DNA from: Undaria pinnatifida
Lineage: Eukaryota > Sar > Phaeophyceae > Laminariales > Alariaceae
Direction of reading: 5' to 3'
Assembly (NCBI GenBank): GCA_012845835.1
Contig: JABAKD010000007.1
Location: forward strand, 3,011,516-3,075,515
Length of the DNA stretch: 64,000 nucleotides
Positions 63,801 through 63,913 of this stretch are shown piece after piece. Position 1 is the stretch's first letter. Each line of letters begins with the position of its first letter. Made by a program: the position numbers and the translations under genes. A model generated the notes under the pieces. It saw only the letters and a list, made by a program, of their open reading frames with translations. It made no database searches and had not been told where the DNA came from.

Positions 63801-63913
63801 GCTAACTTGATAGCCTGGAAGATGGCGTCGAACTCATCCTTGGTGAACAAGTCAGGGATGACCCCGGACGTAAGGAGATCGTTAACGTACACCAGGAAAC
63901 GCTCGTCTACAAT
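15935..63913 (-). CDS. Axonemal dynein heavy chain, partial gene, 33 recognised exons
   Basis: This gene encodes the motor subunit of a flagellar dynein arm, an ATP-driven microtubule motor. The window holds the C-terminal part of the motor: end of AAA4, first stalk helix (exons 4-7), microtubule-binding domain (exons 7-9), second stalk helix (exons 10-12), AAA5 (exons 13-18), linker and AAA6 (exons 19-30) and the start of the C-terminal domain (exons 31-33). The 33 exons are co-linear with the family and sum to 1,220 codons without a stop. Phases agree at every junction when exon 25 starts at 28840. Residues such as [31 protein letters not shown] and GQGQEVVA are family hallmarks. An axonemal class is favoured over cytoplasmic dynein; an outer-arm beta-like class is possible but unresolved without a tree. 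Both gene ends are missing. One short stretch between exons 24 and 25 may be an unseen micro-exon. Preserved frames argue for a working gene. Confidence 0.93.
16495..17212. repeat. 83-base tandem array, about 8.7 copies
   Basis: Copies start every 83 bases with catcccacggtaggggttgc, then actttttgagcc, aaaaaggtatacctgtaaga and gcctgcagcagcctaggata. Copies differ by few bases, so the array is young. The start of each unit equals the terminus of family D, and a D element body follows directly. Confidence 0.95.
17213..17425 (+). mobile_element. Family D body next to the 83-base array
   Basis: ctcctcaagtgaggacctac, cgccttcgaagtcatgtttc, ttaggagctcag and the end cccctaccgtgcgtgggac complete a D element whose 5' terminus is the tandem array. 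Confidence 0.82.
17660..17732 (-). pseudogene. Decayed copy of dynein exon 33 start
   Basis: tcggccgacgagcc and ggtacatcacgttgaatctc resemble exon 33 (tcggacgagct, gatacatcatgttgaatccc). It forms a tandem pair with the copy at 17740. Confidence 0.72.
17740..17875 (-). pseudogene. Decayed copy of dynein exon 33
   Basis: gactgttctgcagttgatca, cggacaagctggcggggta and gtcatgttgattcgctgacatgc follow exon 33 from body to acceptor. The frame is disrupted. Confidence 0.78.
17940..18022 (-). pseudogene. Decayed copy of dynein exon 33
   Basis: gtcaggcgagatacgtctca, cggaggagctgaaacgg and tatcacactgaaat parallel exon 33. It is similar to the neighbouring copy at 18070, suggesting a later secondary duplication of the pair. 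Confidence 0.72.
18070..18158 (-). pseudogene. Decayed copy of dynein exon 33
   Basis: cagacgagctgaaaggg and cacgttgaatcccggacacg match exon 33 (cggacgagctgaaggg, catgttgaatccctgacacg) with a small insertion between. Confidence 0.8.
18180..18302 (-). pseudogene. Decayed copy of dynein exon 33
   Basis: gggctgacgaggtacatcgt and gttgaacgcctgacacgc correspond to exon 33 start plus acceptor. Upstream bases resemble its body. The frame is lost. Confidence 0.72.
18420..18692 (+). mobile_element. Family C element
   Basis: It is complete, from cccaggctacggtagggggt to ccctaccgtagccttggtc, near-identical in its middle to the 13409 copy. Confidence 0.9.
18925..19179 (-). mobile_element. Family A element with 9-base flanking repeat
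   Basis: The copy runs from cgtgctacgatagcgagg to cctctatcgtagcacgcgtc. GGAGGTGAT is present immediately outside both ends, which looks like a 9-base target duplication. Confidence 0.85.
19370..19456 (-). pseudogene. Decayed copy of dynein exon 33 start
   Basis: ggggtacatcatgttgaac is nearly the exon 33 acceptor-side sequence (gggatacatcatgttgaat). The rest is weakly similar. Confidence 0.7.
19606..19678 (-). CDS. Dynein exon 32
   Basis: It has 24 codons after one completing base, with [19 protein letters not shown] and GPK, the conserved start of the C-terminal region. Donor AAG|GTGAGA, phase 0. Confidence 0.96.
19829..19920 (-). mobile_element. Family A fragment
   Basis: gtgcattgatagaggtgtgc and gaatgacggggcttctcaac are the left third of family A. 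It lies between exons 31 and 32. Confidence 0.7.
19980..20081 (-). CDS. Dynein exon 31 (end of AAA6)
   Basis: It has 33 codons with [18 protein letters not shown], a family hallmark. Split Arg codons at both ends match exons 30 and 32. Donor AAG|GTACAG. Confidence 0.96.
20501..20562. repeat. (CAG)20 trinucleotide repeat
   Basis: Twenty uninterrupted CAG units on the plus strand (CTG on the dynein sense strand) lie in the intron between exons 30 and 31. All frames through it are repeat read-throughs, so it is treated as non-coding. Confidence 0.97.
20738..20998 (-). mobile_element. Family B element
   Basis: It is a reverse-sense copy, from gtgctacggtagccccccc to ggggataccgtagaatcagtc, with accccgacgtcac in the middle. 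Confidence 0.83.
21222..21330 (+). mobile_element. Family A fragment beside the exon 30 donor
   Basis: tttggggaaaggagccccgc and cgcattgtagcatctgcca are a worn right end of family A. It stops about 10 bases short of the exon 30 donor. Confidence 0.65.
21342..21502 (-). CDS. Dynein exon 30 (AAA6)
   Basis: It has 53 codons plus two bases, starting [20 protein letters not shown], a highly conserved block, then [11 protein letters not shown] and PVGILQ. The donor is AAAG|GTTAGG. The 4.2 kb intron before it is the longest one between recognised exons. Confidence 0.97.
21779..22020 (-). mobile_element. Family C element
   Basis: It runs ggctacggtggtaggggagt ... gagccactcgcacgagtgac ... gcccctacggtagccttgatc in reverse sense, with a short CA repeat (21941-21954) inside. 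Confidence 0.8.
22110..22345 (+). mobile_element. Family C element, ends worn
   Basis: gtggctcggggtcgctcgcg, cgagtgac and ggtactgagccactcgtgcg mark both inner palindromes; the outer end is ccctgccgcggcc. Confidence 0.72.
22435..22587 (+). mobile_element. Family A fragment with short ATACCTTAATGG repeats
   Basis: The right part of family A (ggtttaagggagccaactt, cttatcgtagcaagcgtc) contains an expanded block of four gtataccttaatgg-like repeats at 22505-22560. Confidence 0.68.
22663..22915 (+). mobile_element. Family D element
   Basis: Start gatcccacgcggtagggttt, middle gatattgagctcctcgtatt and end acccctagcccgggatggct give a complete if diverged copy. Confidence 0.75.
23209..23493 (-). mobile_element. 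Family C element
   Basis: Its reverse-sense marks are ccgctacaggtagaggggta, gagccactcgcacgaggga, ctctcgcgcgagtgac and the end tctatcgtagtattggtc. Confidence 0.8.
23945..24035 (+). mobile_element. Family A right-end fragment
   Basis: gggttaaggagccccatcat and ggtatacctctatcgtagca-cgcgt are intact; the left two-thirds are absent. Confidence 0.8.
24083..24342 (+). mobile_element. Family A element
   Basis: Its marks are catgctacgattgagatg at the start, ttgaggagccccgtcatta inside and ctatcgtagcacgcgtg at the end. Confidence 0.85.
24390..24636 (+). mobile_element. Family C element
   Basis: gcggggtc-type left part (gctcggggtcactcgcgcgc) and right part ggtgcagagtcacttgtgcg, with worn ends near 24390 and 24636. 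Confidence 0.72.
24720..24985 (+). mobile_element. Second SINE copy
   Basis: gagttcgattcaag (B-box type) near 24786 precedes a body with aatgcgcgata and cacctgcgaccacggcttgtc, shared with the 8716-9028 SINE, and an A-rich tail at 24973-24984. It is in plus orientation; the head is more decayed. Confidence 0.7.
25112..25383 (+). mobile_element. Family B element
   Basis: It runs from gattctacgatagccccccc to ggggctaccgttgaacgagtc, with an enlarged C-rich start and ccgtgtttcaggagatacgg inside. Confidence 0.87.
25703..25750 (-). CDS. Dynein exon 29 (AAA6, 16 codons)
   Basis: [16 protein letters not shown] continues the SLGQ-GQEVVA motif split by the intron. It is phase 0, with acceptor CCCAG|GGA and donor CAG|GTTAGA. 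Confidence 0.93.
26249..26401 (-). CDS. Dynein exon 28 (AAA6)
   Basis: It has 51 codons with [16 protein letters not shown], the AAA6 strand and degenerate phosphate-loop region, ending YHDISLGQ. It is phase 0, with acceptor GCAG|GTT and donor CAG|GTGGGC. Confidence 0.95.
26594..26840 (+). mobile_element. Family A element
   Basis: It runs from gagtgctacgatggaggtgc to ggtatacctctatcgtagc with the expected interior. It lies in the intron between exons 27 and 28. Confidence 0.87.
27590..27670 (-). CDS. Dynein exon 27
   Basis: It has 27 codons, [18 protein letters not shown] and then KLNSFQ, which follows LRPDRITQ as expected. It is phase 0. The preceding 170-base intron is the shortest seen. 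Confidence 0.93.
27841..28012 (-). CDS. Dynein exon 26
   Basis: It has 57 codons after one completing base, including [16 protein letters not shown] and [13 protein letters not shown], the family block preceding AAA6. Donor CAG|GTGTGT. A decayed copy lies 200-300 bases upstream in gene sense. Confidence 0.96.
28200..28302 (-). pseudogene. Decayed copy of dynein exon 26 start
   Basis: A minus frame reads [20 protein letters not shown], against [20 protein letters not shown] in exon 26. The copy then ends, so it lacks the LRPDRI half. It lies between exons 25 and 26. Confidence 0.9.
28710..28840 (-). CDS. Dynein exon 25, Gly-rich insert
   Basis: EALAFLLK and DWLSDSAW flank a Gly/Arg/Asp/Pro-rich stretch of about 16 residues that looks like simple-sequence expansion. 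ALSTLDG at the end joins FSKLAND of exon 26 through a split Gly. The acceptor is either CAGAG|GAG (used here, phase 0) or CAG two bases earlier, which would need an unseen micro-exon. Relative to other dyneins about 7-10 residues are missing before EALAFLL. Confidence 0.82.
29183..29282 (-). CDS. Dynein exon 24
   Basis: It has 33 codons after one completing base, with [15 protein letters not shown], a conserved dynein block. The acceptor follows a CT dinucleotide repeat that serves as its pyrimidine tract. I took the donor as AAG|GTGCGG. Confidence 0.92.
29286..29308. repeat. GA dinucleotide repeat serving as pyrimidine tract of exon 24
   Basis: About eleven GA units on the plus strand are CT units on the sense strand, ending directly in the CCAG acceptor of exon 24. 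Confidence 0.9.
29495..29702. repeat. Inverted repeat with CGGGTCGGG ends
   Basis: cacgggtcgggtcacgggtt at the left and the palindrome gggtcgggccggctgcccgac at the right suggest a worn inverted-repeat element. A related pair occurs at 39178-39275. Confidence 0.55.
29790..29946 (+). mobile_element. Worn family A fragment
   Basis: cccatggcctatgtatggcc, tttgggtaaaggagcgccgc and the terminal ggtgcacg region resemble the right half of family A. Confidence 0.55.
29950..31620. other. Intron sequence without recognised features
   Basis: This part of the intron between exons 23 and 24 shows no exon-like or strongly repeated stretch except a short family A terminus near 30690-30718 (catcgtagcacacgtc). 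Confidence 0.5.
31625..31830 (+). mobile_element. Family D element
   Basis: gagcccctcaagcgaggagc, gaacgagtgtctttgaagcc and the end tgcacccctggcgttggatg are D marks. Confidence 0.75.
32291..32575 (+). mobile_element. Family C element
   Basis: gaagctacgatagcgggg at the start, agctcggagtcactagcgcg, then gacagaggcactcgtacgag and aaagtaggggta at the end. Confidence 0.75.
32580..32796 (+). mobile_element. Family D element
   Basis: gagctcttcaagtgtggccc, aggactagagggcgtagaag, gaacgactgtcttcgaagtc and tgcacccaaaatagcgtggg mark a D copy lying directly between a C and an A element. Confidence 0.75.
32797..33042 (+). mobile_element. Diverged family A element beside exon 23 donor
   Basis: catgctgcggtagacg, aacacctcactaaaaagctg, tgggtcaaggggcccccgtc and acgtgctacctctag keep the A layout. 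It ends about 24 bases from the exon 23 donor. Confidence 0.65.
33067..33138 (-). CDS. Dynein exon 23
   Basis: It has 23 codons with [12 protein letters not shown] and QRVENL, aligning with the 'F-x-KAI ... RV-x-NL' segment. One base at the start and two at the end give split Arg codons matched by exons 22 and 24. Donor CAG|GTGAGG. Confidence 0.87.
33553..33655 (-). pseudogene. Decayed copy of dynein exon 22
   Basis: gtgaaggagtcgagga, tactggcacgtgaaatcgac and ggagc follow the order of exon 22. It lies downstream of exon 22 in gene sense; the upstream part has drifted. Confidence 0.8.
33689..33940. repeat. 131-base tandem duplication ending at the exon 22 donor
   Basis: tcattcgtgcgactggc starts at 33691 and again at 33822, and both copies run to gtgtgctcac. 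The second copy ends exactly at the exon 22 donor. Only a handful of bases differ. Confidence 0.95.
33941..34053 (-). CDS. Dynein exon 22
   Basis: It has 37 codons plus two bases with [18 protein letters not shown] and DFMYQYSL, a hallmark block before AAA6. The donor GTGAGC lies at the end of a 131-base tandem duplication. At least four partial echoes are found at 33.5 and 35.0-35.6 kb. Confidence 0.95.
34139..34797 (-). mobile_element. Family A element interrupted by tRNA-like repeats
   Basis: The left end gagtggtgcgatagaggtag with cccttaaccaaaaatcgccg and the right end ttggtgcacctctatcgcac frame about 400 bases of other sequence, including the tRNA-like unit. Confidence 0.68.
34326..34695 (-). 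repeat. tRNA-like (Leu/Ser-type) unit with duplicated head
   Basis: A ~75-base stretch (ggtattagtgg, tagtccgtt-gacca-ttgca, aaaggtt-accg, actaagccttataaca) occurs at 34326 and 34613. Between them gatttgaacccacgacccca is a B-box/T-arm on the minus strand, and tggtcgaacgg in the copy is A-box-like. The acceptor stem does not pair, so it is a SINE or pseudo-tRNA rather than a gene. Confidence 0.6.
35036..35102 (-). pseudogene. Decayed copy of dynein exon 22 start
   Basis: tcctccgccgcaacaggccg and gtacacctctcgagcctg match exon 22 and its acceptor almost exactly. Only the 5' half is present. Confidence 0.85.
35140..35345 (-). pseudogene. Decayed near-full copy of dynein exon 22
   Basis: The 3' half (gtgaggatttcaact, actggtacatggaatcga) is followed after an insertion by the 5' half (catgcacgggaaggc, ggcccgtagacttctcga, ccctggt). 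The frame is broken. Confidence 0.78.
35488..35568 (-). pseudogene. Decayed copy of dynein exon 22 end
   Basis: gtgagggtctcaag and gtgcgtgaagtcgacgaac correspond to the 3' half of exon 22 (gtgaaggagtcaag, tacatgaagtcgacggagc). It is upstream of exon 22 in gene sense. Confidence 0.78.
35740..35823 (-). CDS. Dynein exon 21, GC donor
   Basis: It has 28 codons with [15 protein letters not shown]. The donor is GAG|GCAAGA, the same GC-type hexamer as after exon 18. Exon 22 then supplies AREVYRP, which rebuilds the expected INEARE-YRP block. A 400-base inverted-repeat element starts about 27 bases upstream of the acceptor. Confidence 0.92.
35851..36255. mobile_element. 400-base element with ~46-base inverted ends
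   Basis: The left end gaacaggggttttcggaaaa, then aatgggaacgg and ttaaatgagaac, is mirrored at 36209-36255 by gttctcattttaaggtccgt and tccgaaaactctgttttt. No coding frame is seen. It sits in the intron about 27 bases from the exon 21 acceptor. Confidence 0.85.
36715..37100. repeat. ACCC-type then CCCAA pentamer repeat
   Basis: Variants of cacccacc (36715-36800) pass into cccaa pentamers with cgcaa variants (36855-37065). On the dynein sense strand this is G-rich GGGTT repeat. It lies in the intron between exons 20 and 21. Confidence 0.95.
37848..37873. repeat. 26-base C run next to exon 20 donor
   Basis: On the sense strand 26 G begin 7 bases into the intron, directly after the GTGTGTT donor of exon 20. 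Confidence 0.95.
37881..37985 (-). CDS. Dynein exon 20
   Basis: It has 35 codons with [16 protein letters not shown] and ILADVDLIE, matching the helical linker before AAA6. It is phase 0. The donor GTGTGTT is followed immediately by a run of 26 G (sense strand). Confidence 0.94.
38020..38740. other. Intron sequence without recognised features
   Basis: The upstream neighbour of exon 20 shows no repeat family or exon echo that I can support. Confidence 0.5.
38746..38993 (+). mobile_element. Diverged family A element
   Basis: atgctacgaaacacag, aggataaggagccccgtcat and ctacatctatcgccgcaccc-gtc keep the A order with about a quarter of bases changed. Confidence 0.65.
39165..39285. repeat. Short inverted repeat, CACGGGTCGGGTT ends
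   Basis: atcacgggtcgggttaagcc and gggttgacccgacccgtgaa are imperfect inverted copies about 60 bases apart; related to 29495-29702. Confidence 0.7.
39895..40112 (+). mobile_element. Family D element
   Basis: gggctcctcacgtgaaaaac, ttaggctgaggcatagcagc, gaacgaatgccttcgacg and cacgccctaccgtgcgata are D marks; a second D copy follows. Confidence 0.75.
40185..40392 (+). mobile_element. Family D element
   Basis: gctactcaactgaggaacta, tgacctactcatgcgtagga and ctacagccctacgctgaag give a diverged D copy, tandem with the previous one. Confidence 0.65.
40841..40922 (-). CDS. Dynein exon 19
   Basis: It has 27 codons after one completing base, with [20 protein letters not shown], the conserved helix after AAA5. 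The donor is CAG|GTGACT. Confidence 0.95.
40983..41050 (-). pseudogene. Decayed copy of dynein exon 18 end
   Basis: In the minus frame it reads [12 protein letters not shown], against [12 protein letters not shown] in exon 18. It lies just upstream of exon 19 in gene sense. Confidence 0.8.
41160..41235 (-). pseudogene. Decayed copy of dynein exon 18 end
   Basis: ttgcctctcggtgacaatga and gagggtgcatgtggc match exon 18 with its GC-donor side (tcttgcctctcagtgac). The middle has diverged. Confidence 0.8.
41430..41525 (-). pseudogene. Decayed copy of dynein exon 18 end with its donor side
   Basis: tgatgagggtgcgcgtggc matches exon 18 (tgatgagggtgcacgtggc), and the flanking ttgcctctctgtg and gtgtcacc lead-in also correspond. 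The duplicated unit therefore included exon and intron sequence. Confidence 0.82.
41655..41722 (-). pseudogene. Possible echo of dynein exon 18 end
   Basis: gtaacggtaat ... gaggattcacgtggcaa has the same layout as the exon 18 stretch gtgacgatgaa ... gagggtgcacgtggcga but is strongly diverged. Confidence 0.5.
41844..42010 (-). CDS. Dynein exon 18 (AAA5), GC donor
   Basis: It has 55 codons plus two bases, including [18 protein letters not shown] and TLINFIVTE. The exon ends GAGAG|GCAAGA, a GC donor with otherwise good consensus. Using it completes the Arg before GLEDQLL of exon 19, so the phase supports a GC-AG intron. Several tandem echoes of its 3' part follow. Confidence 0.95.
42522..42797 (-). 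mobile_element. Family A element, diverged
   Basis: gacgctttctacgacagagg, ctgcttaacccaaagtcgtc, tacctaggccatgggatttt and gtgcacccctacattttgc are present in order. Confidence 0.75.
42870..43162 (+). mobile_element. Family C element
   Basis: cagtggctcgggtcacgggc, gcgagtg, then gaagtacacattcactcgtg and the end gctaatactgtagccttggtc. A small atcatcacaacattatc repeat is inside. Confidence 0.75.
43170..43275 (+). mobile_element. Family A right-end fragment
   Basis: gattttggattgaggagccg and gcctcaatcgtggcac are the right third of family A, lying about 30 bases from exon 17's donor. Confidence 0.65.
43302..43406 (-). CDS. Dynein exon 17 (AAA5)
   Basis: It has 35 codons with [19 protein letters not shown], the family's 'V-I-E-N ... 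D-P-V-L' block. It is phase 0, with acceptor ACAG|GCG and donor CAG|GTGAAA. Confidence 0.94.
43985..44100. repeat. Direct repeat of ~55 bases near exon 16
   Basis: gttgtcgtttgtaccgtgat, gcggagtat is followed by gttgttgtttgtactgctat, tcggcgtat, a diverged tandem copy. Confidence 0.65.
44158..44230 (-). CDS. Dynein exon 16 (AAA5)
   Basis: It has 24 codons after one completing base, including [10 protein letters not shown]. It is supported mainly by position, the exact phase match on both sides (WL after QGIR, then ARWM) and clean ATCAG and GAG|GTGAGC sites. Confidence 0.82.
44495..44747 (-). mobile_element. Family A element
   Basis: gacgtgtacaccgacagagg at the start, ctccttaacgcaaaatcgtc inside and cctctatcgtagcacgcg at the end. 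Confidence 0.82.
44780..44995 (+). mobile_element. Family D element
   Basis: gagctcctcaagcatggagc, ttaggaccaccagcacata, aacgaatgccctcgaag and tgcacccttattggggtggg form a D copy immediately after an A element. Confidence 0.75.
45155..45245 (-). pseudogene. Decayed copy of dynein exon 15
   Basis: It contains gatgcccttcagctgcgggt, gatcatcaagg, ctctgacac and tgccaccgtcctcga, matching exon 15 with one in-line small gap. It lies downstream of exon 15 in gene sense. Confidence 0.85.
45290..45332 (-). pseudogene. Short copy of dynein exon 15 end
   Basis: ctgcgggtcgatcatcaagg is identical to the segment of exon 15 that encodes PLMIDPQ. Only about 40 bases are preserved. Confidence 0.78.
45475..45593 (-). 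CDS. Dynein exon 15 (AAA5)
   Basis: It has 39 codons plus two bases, running from [11 protein letters not shown] to [13 protein letters not shown], one of the most conserved dynein blocks. The donor is CAG|GTGAGT. Three decayed copies of parts of this exon lie on both sides. Confidence 0.96.
45715..45840 (-). pseudogene. Decayed copy of dynein exon 15 start
   Basis: It shares gttctcgatgc, aatctg, tgctcg and gtggccactctgccac with exon 15 and its acceptor side. It lies upstream of exon 15 in gene sense; the frame is broken. Confidence 0.82.
46370..46865. repeat. Degenerate minisatellite, ~20-base unit
   Basis: Variants of 'ttgcggggtaactgaaca' recur throughout (for example gcggcgtaactgaacgc, ttgcgggataacta, gttgcggtgcaac, ttcgggataactgag). 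Period is about 20 bases with heavy decay. It lies between exons 14 and 15. Confidence 0.75.
47126..47560. repeat. CCAA tetranucleotide repeat
   Basis: Long runs of ccaa with caac, cgac and caaa variants; on the dynein sense strand it reads TTGG. It lies between exons 14 and 15; frames such as WLVGWLVGW are translations of the repeat. Confidence 0.97.
47753..47834 (-). CDS. Dynein exon 14 (AAA5)
   Basis: It has 27 codons with [16 protein letters not shown], matching the conserved DPL-x2-L segment of AAA5. The first base completes the Arg of exon 13. The donor is AAG|GTGCGG, phase 0. Confidence 0.92.
47900..49240. other. Intron sequence without recognised features
   Basis: I saw no exon, transposon family or tandem repeat in this part of the intron between exons 13 and 14. 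Confidence 0.5.
49247..49497 (+). mobile_element. Family B element
   Basis: It is complete, from ttactacgatagcccccccc to ggggctaccgtagaacgactc, about 110 bases from exon 13's donor. Confidence 0.88.
49611..49709 (-). CDS. Dynein exon 13 (AAA5 start)
   Basis: It contains [16 protein letters not shown], the AAA5 entry motif. It begins with the single base completing the previous Arg (acceptor TAG|A) and ends in a split Arg at donor CAG|GTAAGG. Confidence 0.94.
50247..50312 (-). CDS. Dynein exon 12 (end of stalk)
   Basis: It has 21 codons with [16 protein letters not shown], the conserved dynein stalk exit. It starts with one base that completes the Arg of exon 11 and ends in a split Arg, with donor AAG|GTCAGA. 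Confidence 0.95.
50978..51233 (+). mobile_element. Family D element abutting exon 11 donor
   Basis: gtcatcccacggtaggggtt at the left is mirrored by ctgcaccgccagagcgtcgg-atgac at the right. The right end touches the GTAAGG donor of exon 11 (51233-51238). Confidence 0.87.
51239..51372 (-). CDS. Dynein exon 11 (stalk helix 2)
   Basis: It has 44 codons plus two bases of coiled coil, ending at the split Arg of LAER. The donor is GTAAGG, and the end of a family D element lies within a few bases of this donor. Confidence 0.9.
51783..51866 (-). CDS. Dynein exon 10 (stalk helix 2)
   Basis: It has 28 codons, [15 protein letters not shown] and an Ala/Lys-rich coiled coil. It is phase 0, with acceptor CACAG|ATC and donor AAG|GTGAAC. 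Confidence 0.92.
51870..52470. other. Intron sequence without recognised features
   Basis: No exon echo or repeat family was recognised between exons 9 and 10. Confidence 0.5.
52478..52603 (-). CDS. Dynein exon 9 (microtubule-binding domain end)
   Basis: It has 42 codons with [14 protein letters not shown], the motif where the microtubule-binding domain returns to the stalk. It is phase 0, with acceptor CACAG|GAG and donor CAG|GTCAGG. Confidence 0.94.
52690..52942 (+). mobile_element. Family B element
   Basis: It runs from gactggttctacggcatccc to ggggttccgtagaacgactc, with gatcgatgacctgcgg and ttgaaaccggcgatttcgc inside. Confidence 0.87.
53440..53595 (-). CDS. Dynein exon 8 (microtubule-binding domain)
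   Basis: It has 52 codons with [17 protein letters not shown], the typical helix of the dynein microtubule-binding domain. It starts [12 protein letters not shown] after exon 7 and ends EDVPE in phase 0. The donor GTTGGA is weak but is required by the perfect join to exon 9. Confidence 0.92.
54034..54057. repeat. G homopolymer-rich run
   Basis: About 20 G with a flanking T on the plus strand, next to an exon 8 echo. Confidence 0.85.
54060..54145 (-). pseudogene. Decayed copy 1 of dynein exon 8 start
   Basis: In one minus frame it still reads [17 protein letters not shown], against [17 protein letters not shown] in exon 8. No downstream half is present. Confidence 0.8.
54262..54348 (-). pseudogene. 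Decayed copy 2 of dynein exon 8 start
   Basis: A minus frame reads [17 protein letters not shown], nearly identical to exon 8, then departs. It lies between exon 8 and exon 7 in the same orientation. Confidence 0.85.
54554..54658 (-). CDS. Dynein exon 7 (stalk helix 1 into microtubule-binding domain)
   Basis: It has 35 codons ending [15 protein letters not shown], the family signature just before the microtubule-binding domain. It is phase 0, with donor AAG|GTCAGG. Decayed copies lie at 54.83-55.11 kb. Confidence 0.93.
54830..55110 (-). pseudogene. Cluster of decayed copies of dynein exon 7 start
   Basis: Three short stretches (54835-54895, 54940-54985, 55070-55110) resemble the plus-strand end of exon 7 plus acceptor (gccaccgcgagttccatttc then ggcctg). 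They carry forms such as gccactgcgacttgcacctc then cgcctg. All keep orientation and none keeps frame. Confidence 0.6.
55115..56285. other. Intron sequence without recognised features
   Basis: Apart from recurrent short 'gccaatcgagcg-ttct' and 'catggatcaac' phrases (55165-55600), suggesting an old tandem repeat of roughly 170-200 bases, nothing was recognised between exons 6 and 7. Confidence 0.45.
56292..56360 (-). CDS. Dynein exon 6 (stalk helix 1)
   Basis: It has 23 codons, [18 protein letters not shown] and a short tail, continuing the coiled coil. It is phase 0 on both sides, with acceptor CTCAG|GCG and donor GAG|GTGAGC. Confidence 0.87.
56575..57250. other. Intron sequence, possible worn element at its start
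   Basis: gacgcaagctacggttaggg (56550) and caagctccttgcttgaggag, ccccatggcctggag hint at an old A/D-type element near 56550-56690. Nothing else was recognised. Confidence 0.4.
57262..57365. repeat. Tandem ~55-base repeat
   Basis: ggcttccccttctgacaatc, taacagggtgcttcctatgt is followed by ggttgcccctcccgacaacc, agcaacagggtgctttctac. Confidence 0.8.
57382..57425 (-). pseudogene. Possible echo of dynein exon 5 end
   Basis: cgctggcgctcggcctccga resembles the 3' end of exon 5 (tgctgggcctcggcctccga) and lies directly downstream of it. It is short, so chance or local duplication cannot be told apart by eye. Confidence 0.45.
57542..57655 (-). CDS. Dynein exon 5 (stalk helix 1)
   Basis: It encodes 38 charged coiled-coil codons including [18 protein letters not shown]. 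It is phase 0 on both sides, with acceptor GTAG|ACT and donor CAG|GTACGC. Confidence 0.9.
58438..58540 (-). pseudogene. Decayed copy of dynein exon 4 end
   Basis: It repeats the 3' half of exon 4 with the former donor region (gtacgtcgccattgg, agggtttcc, ggcg-ttgaagtta). The frame is lost. It sits just downstream of exon 4 in gene sense. Confidence 0.78.
58646..58825 (-). CDS. Dynein exon 4 (start of stalk helix 1)
   Basis: It encodes 60 codons with [14 protein letters not shown], the conserved entry into the stalk, then coiled-coil heptads ending TNGDVQ. The acceptor is ACACAG|GTG and the donor CAG|GTAGGT, phase 0 on both sides. Confidence 0.95.
59030..59095 (-). pseudogene. Decayed copy of dynein exon 4 start
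   Basis: The stretch resembles the 5' end of exon 4 and its acceptor (cacctgtgtg there, cgcctgtgtg here, with gtcctgcaagaaccactgaga versus gtcctccaaaaaccgttgaga). A family A element abuts it at 59096. Confidence 0.65.
59096..59360 (-). mobile_element. Family A element
   Basis: It is complete, from gacgcgtgctacgataaggg to cttctatcgtggcacgcgtc with tacctaggccatgggatttt inside. It abuts an exon 4 echo. Confidence 0.88.
59490..59625 (-). mobile_element. Truncated family A element
   Basis: gacgcgtgctacgatagggg and ccaaatgacgggggacttca are the left half; no matching right end was found. Confidence 0.75.
60011..60270 (+). mobile_element. Family A element
   Basis: agagcacgctacggtaagga to cctctatcgtagcacgcat, with gttgggttaaggagccccgt inside. 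Confidence 0.85.
60774..60827 (-). CDS. Dynein exon 3 (18-codon exon, end of AAA4)
   Basis: This small exon reads [18 protein letters not shown], matching the His-rich helix between AAA4 and the stalk. It starts and ends in phase 0 and joins exons 2 and 4 cleanly. The acceptor follows a run of 37 C (sense strand) about 32 bases upstream, and the donor is GAG|GTAAGG. Confidence 0.9.
60860..60896. repeat. 37-base G run upstream of exon 3 acceptor
   Basis: Thirty-seven G on the plus strand form a C run on the sense strand ending about 32 bases before the exon 3 acceptor. Confidence 0.97.
60969..61216 (-). mobile_element. Diverged family A element
   Basis: cctgcgatagagga, gtggctcctttacccaaacc, aggccatgggttttgcc and cctctgccgtacgcaacacg-cgtc are in A order. 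Confidence 0.65.
61481..62271. mobile_element. 791-base DNA element with 7-base target duplication
   Basis: The ends GGCCATTTCTTA and TAAGAAATGGCC are inverted, and TAAGGAA flanks both sides (61474-61480 and 62272-62278). The interior has nested inverted CAGTCGAAAAA motifs at both ends and a unique middle with a repeated ctttggcggct phrase. No transposase is seen, so it is non-autonomous. Confidence 0.92.
62290..62790. other. Intron sequence with a possible family D remnant
   Basis: gagcccctcatgcgaggagc and cactaccgtaacatg (62333-62392) resemble family D. The remainder up to exon 2 shows nothing recognisable. Confidence 0.4.
62799..62985 (-). CDS. Dynein exon 2 (AAA4 core)
   Basis: It contains [15 protein letters not shown], the AAA4 sensor-1 strand motif of dynein heavy chains, followed by FPGLIN and RPWPRDAL, also conserved. 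The exon ends at ELGDDE with donor GAG|GTACGG, phase 0. Two decayed copies lie just upstream in gene sense (63.16-63.30 and 63.44-63.56 kb). Confidence 0.94.
63160..63302 (-). pseudogene. Decayed copy 1 of dynein exon 2
   Basis: The plus strand shows the same order of blocks as exon 2 (gatctgcg, cagt-aat-agtcc-ggga, gagcgga, cccac-gg-gagaagcacagc) with many changes and a broken frame. It lies in the intron between exons 1 and 2 in the same orientation. Confidence 0.8.
63440..63560 (-). pseudogene. Decayed copy 2 of dynein exon 2
   Basis: It shares gaggtcg, gtgcgtg, agccccgggaacctcc, gggcggaa and gggggagaagcacag with exon 2. The frame is broken. It is the second echo in the same intron. Confidence 0.8.
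63741..63913 (-). CDS. Dynein exon 1 of window (AAA4)
   Basis: It encodes 57 codons plus two bases, starting [14 protein letters not shown], the AAA4 helix region before sensor 1. The acceptor is CAG|ATT and the donor is CAG|GTAAGG. The split Arg codon is completed by exon 2, giving the family-typical join FFVDR-VRANLH. Confidence 0.93.
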
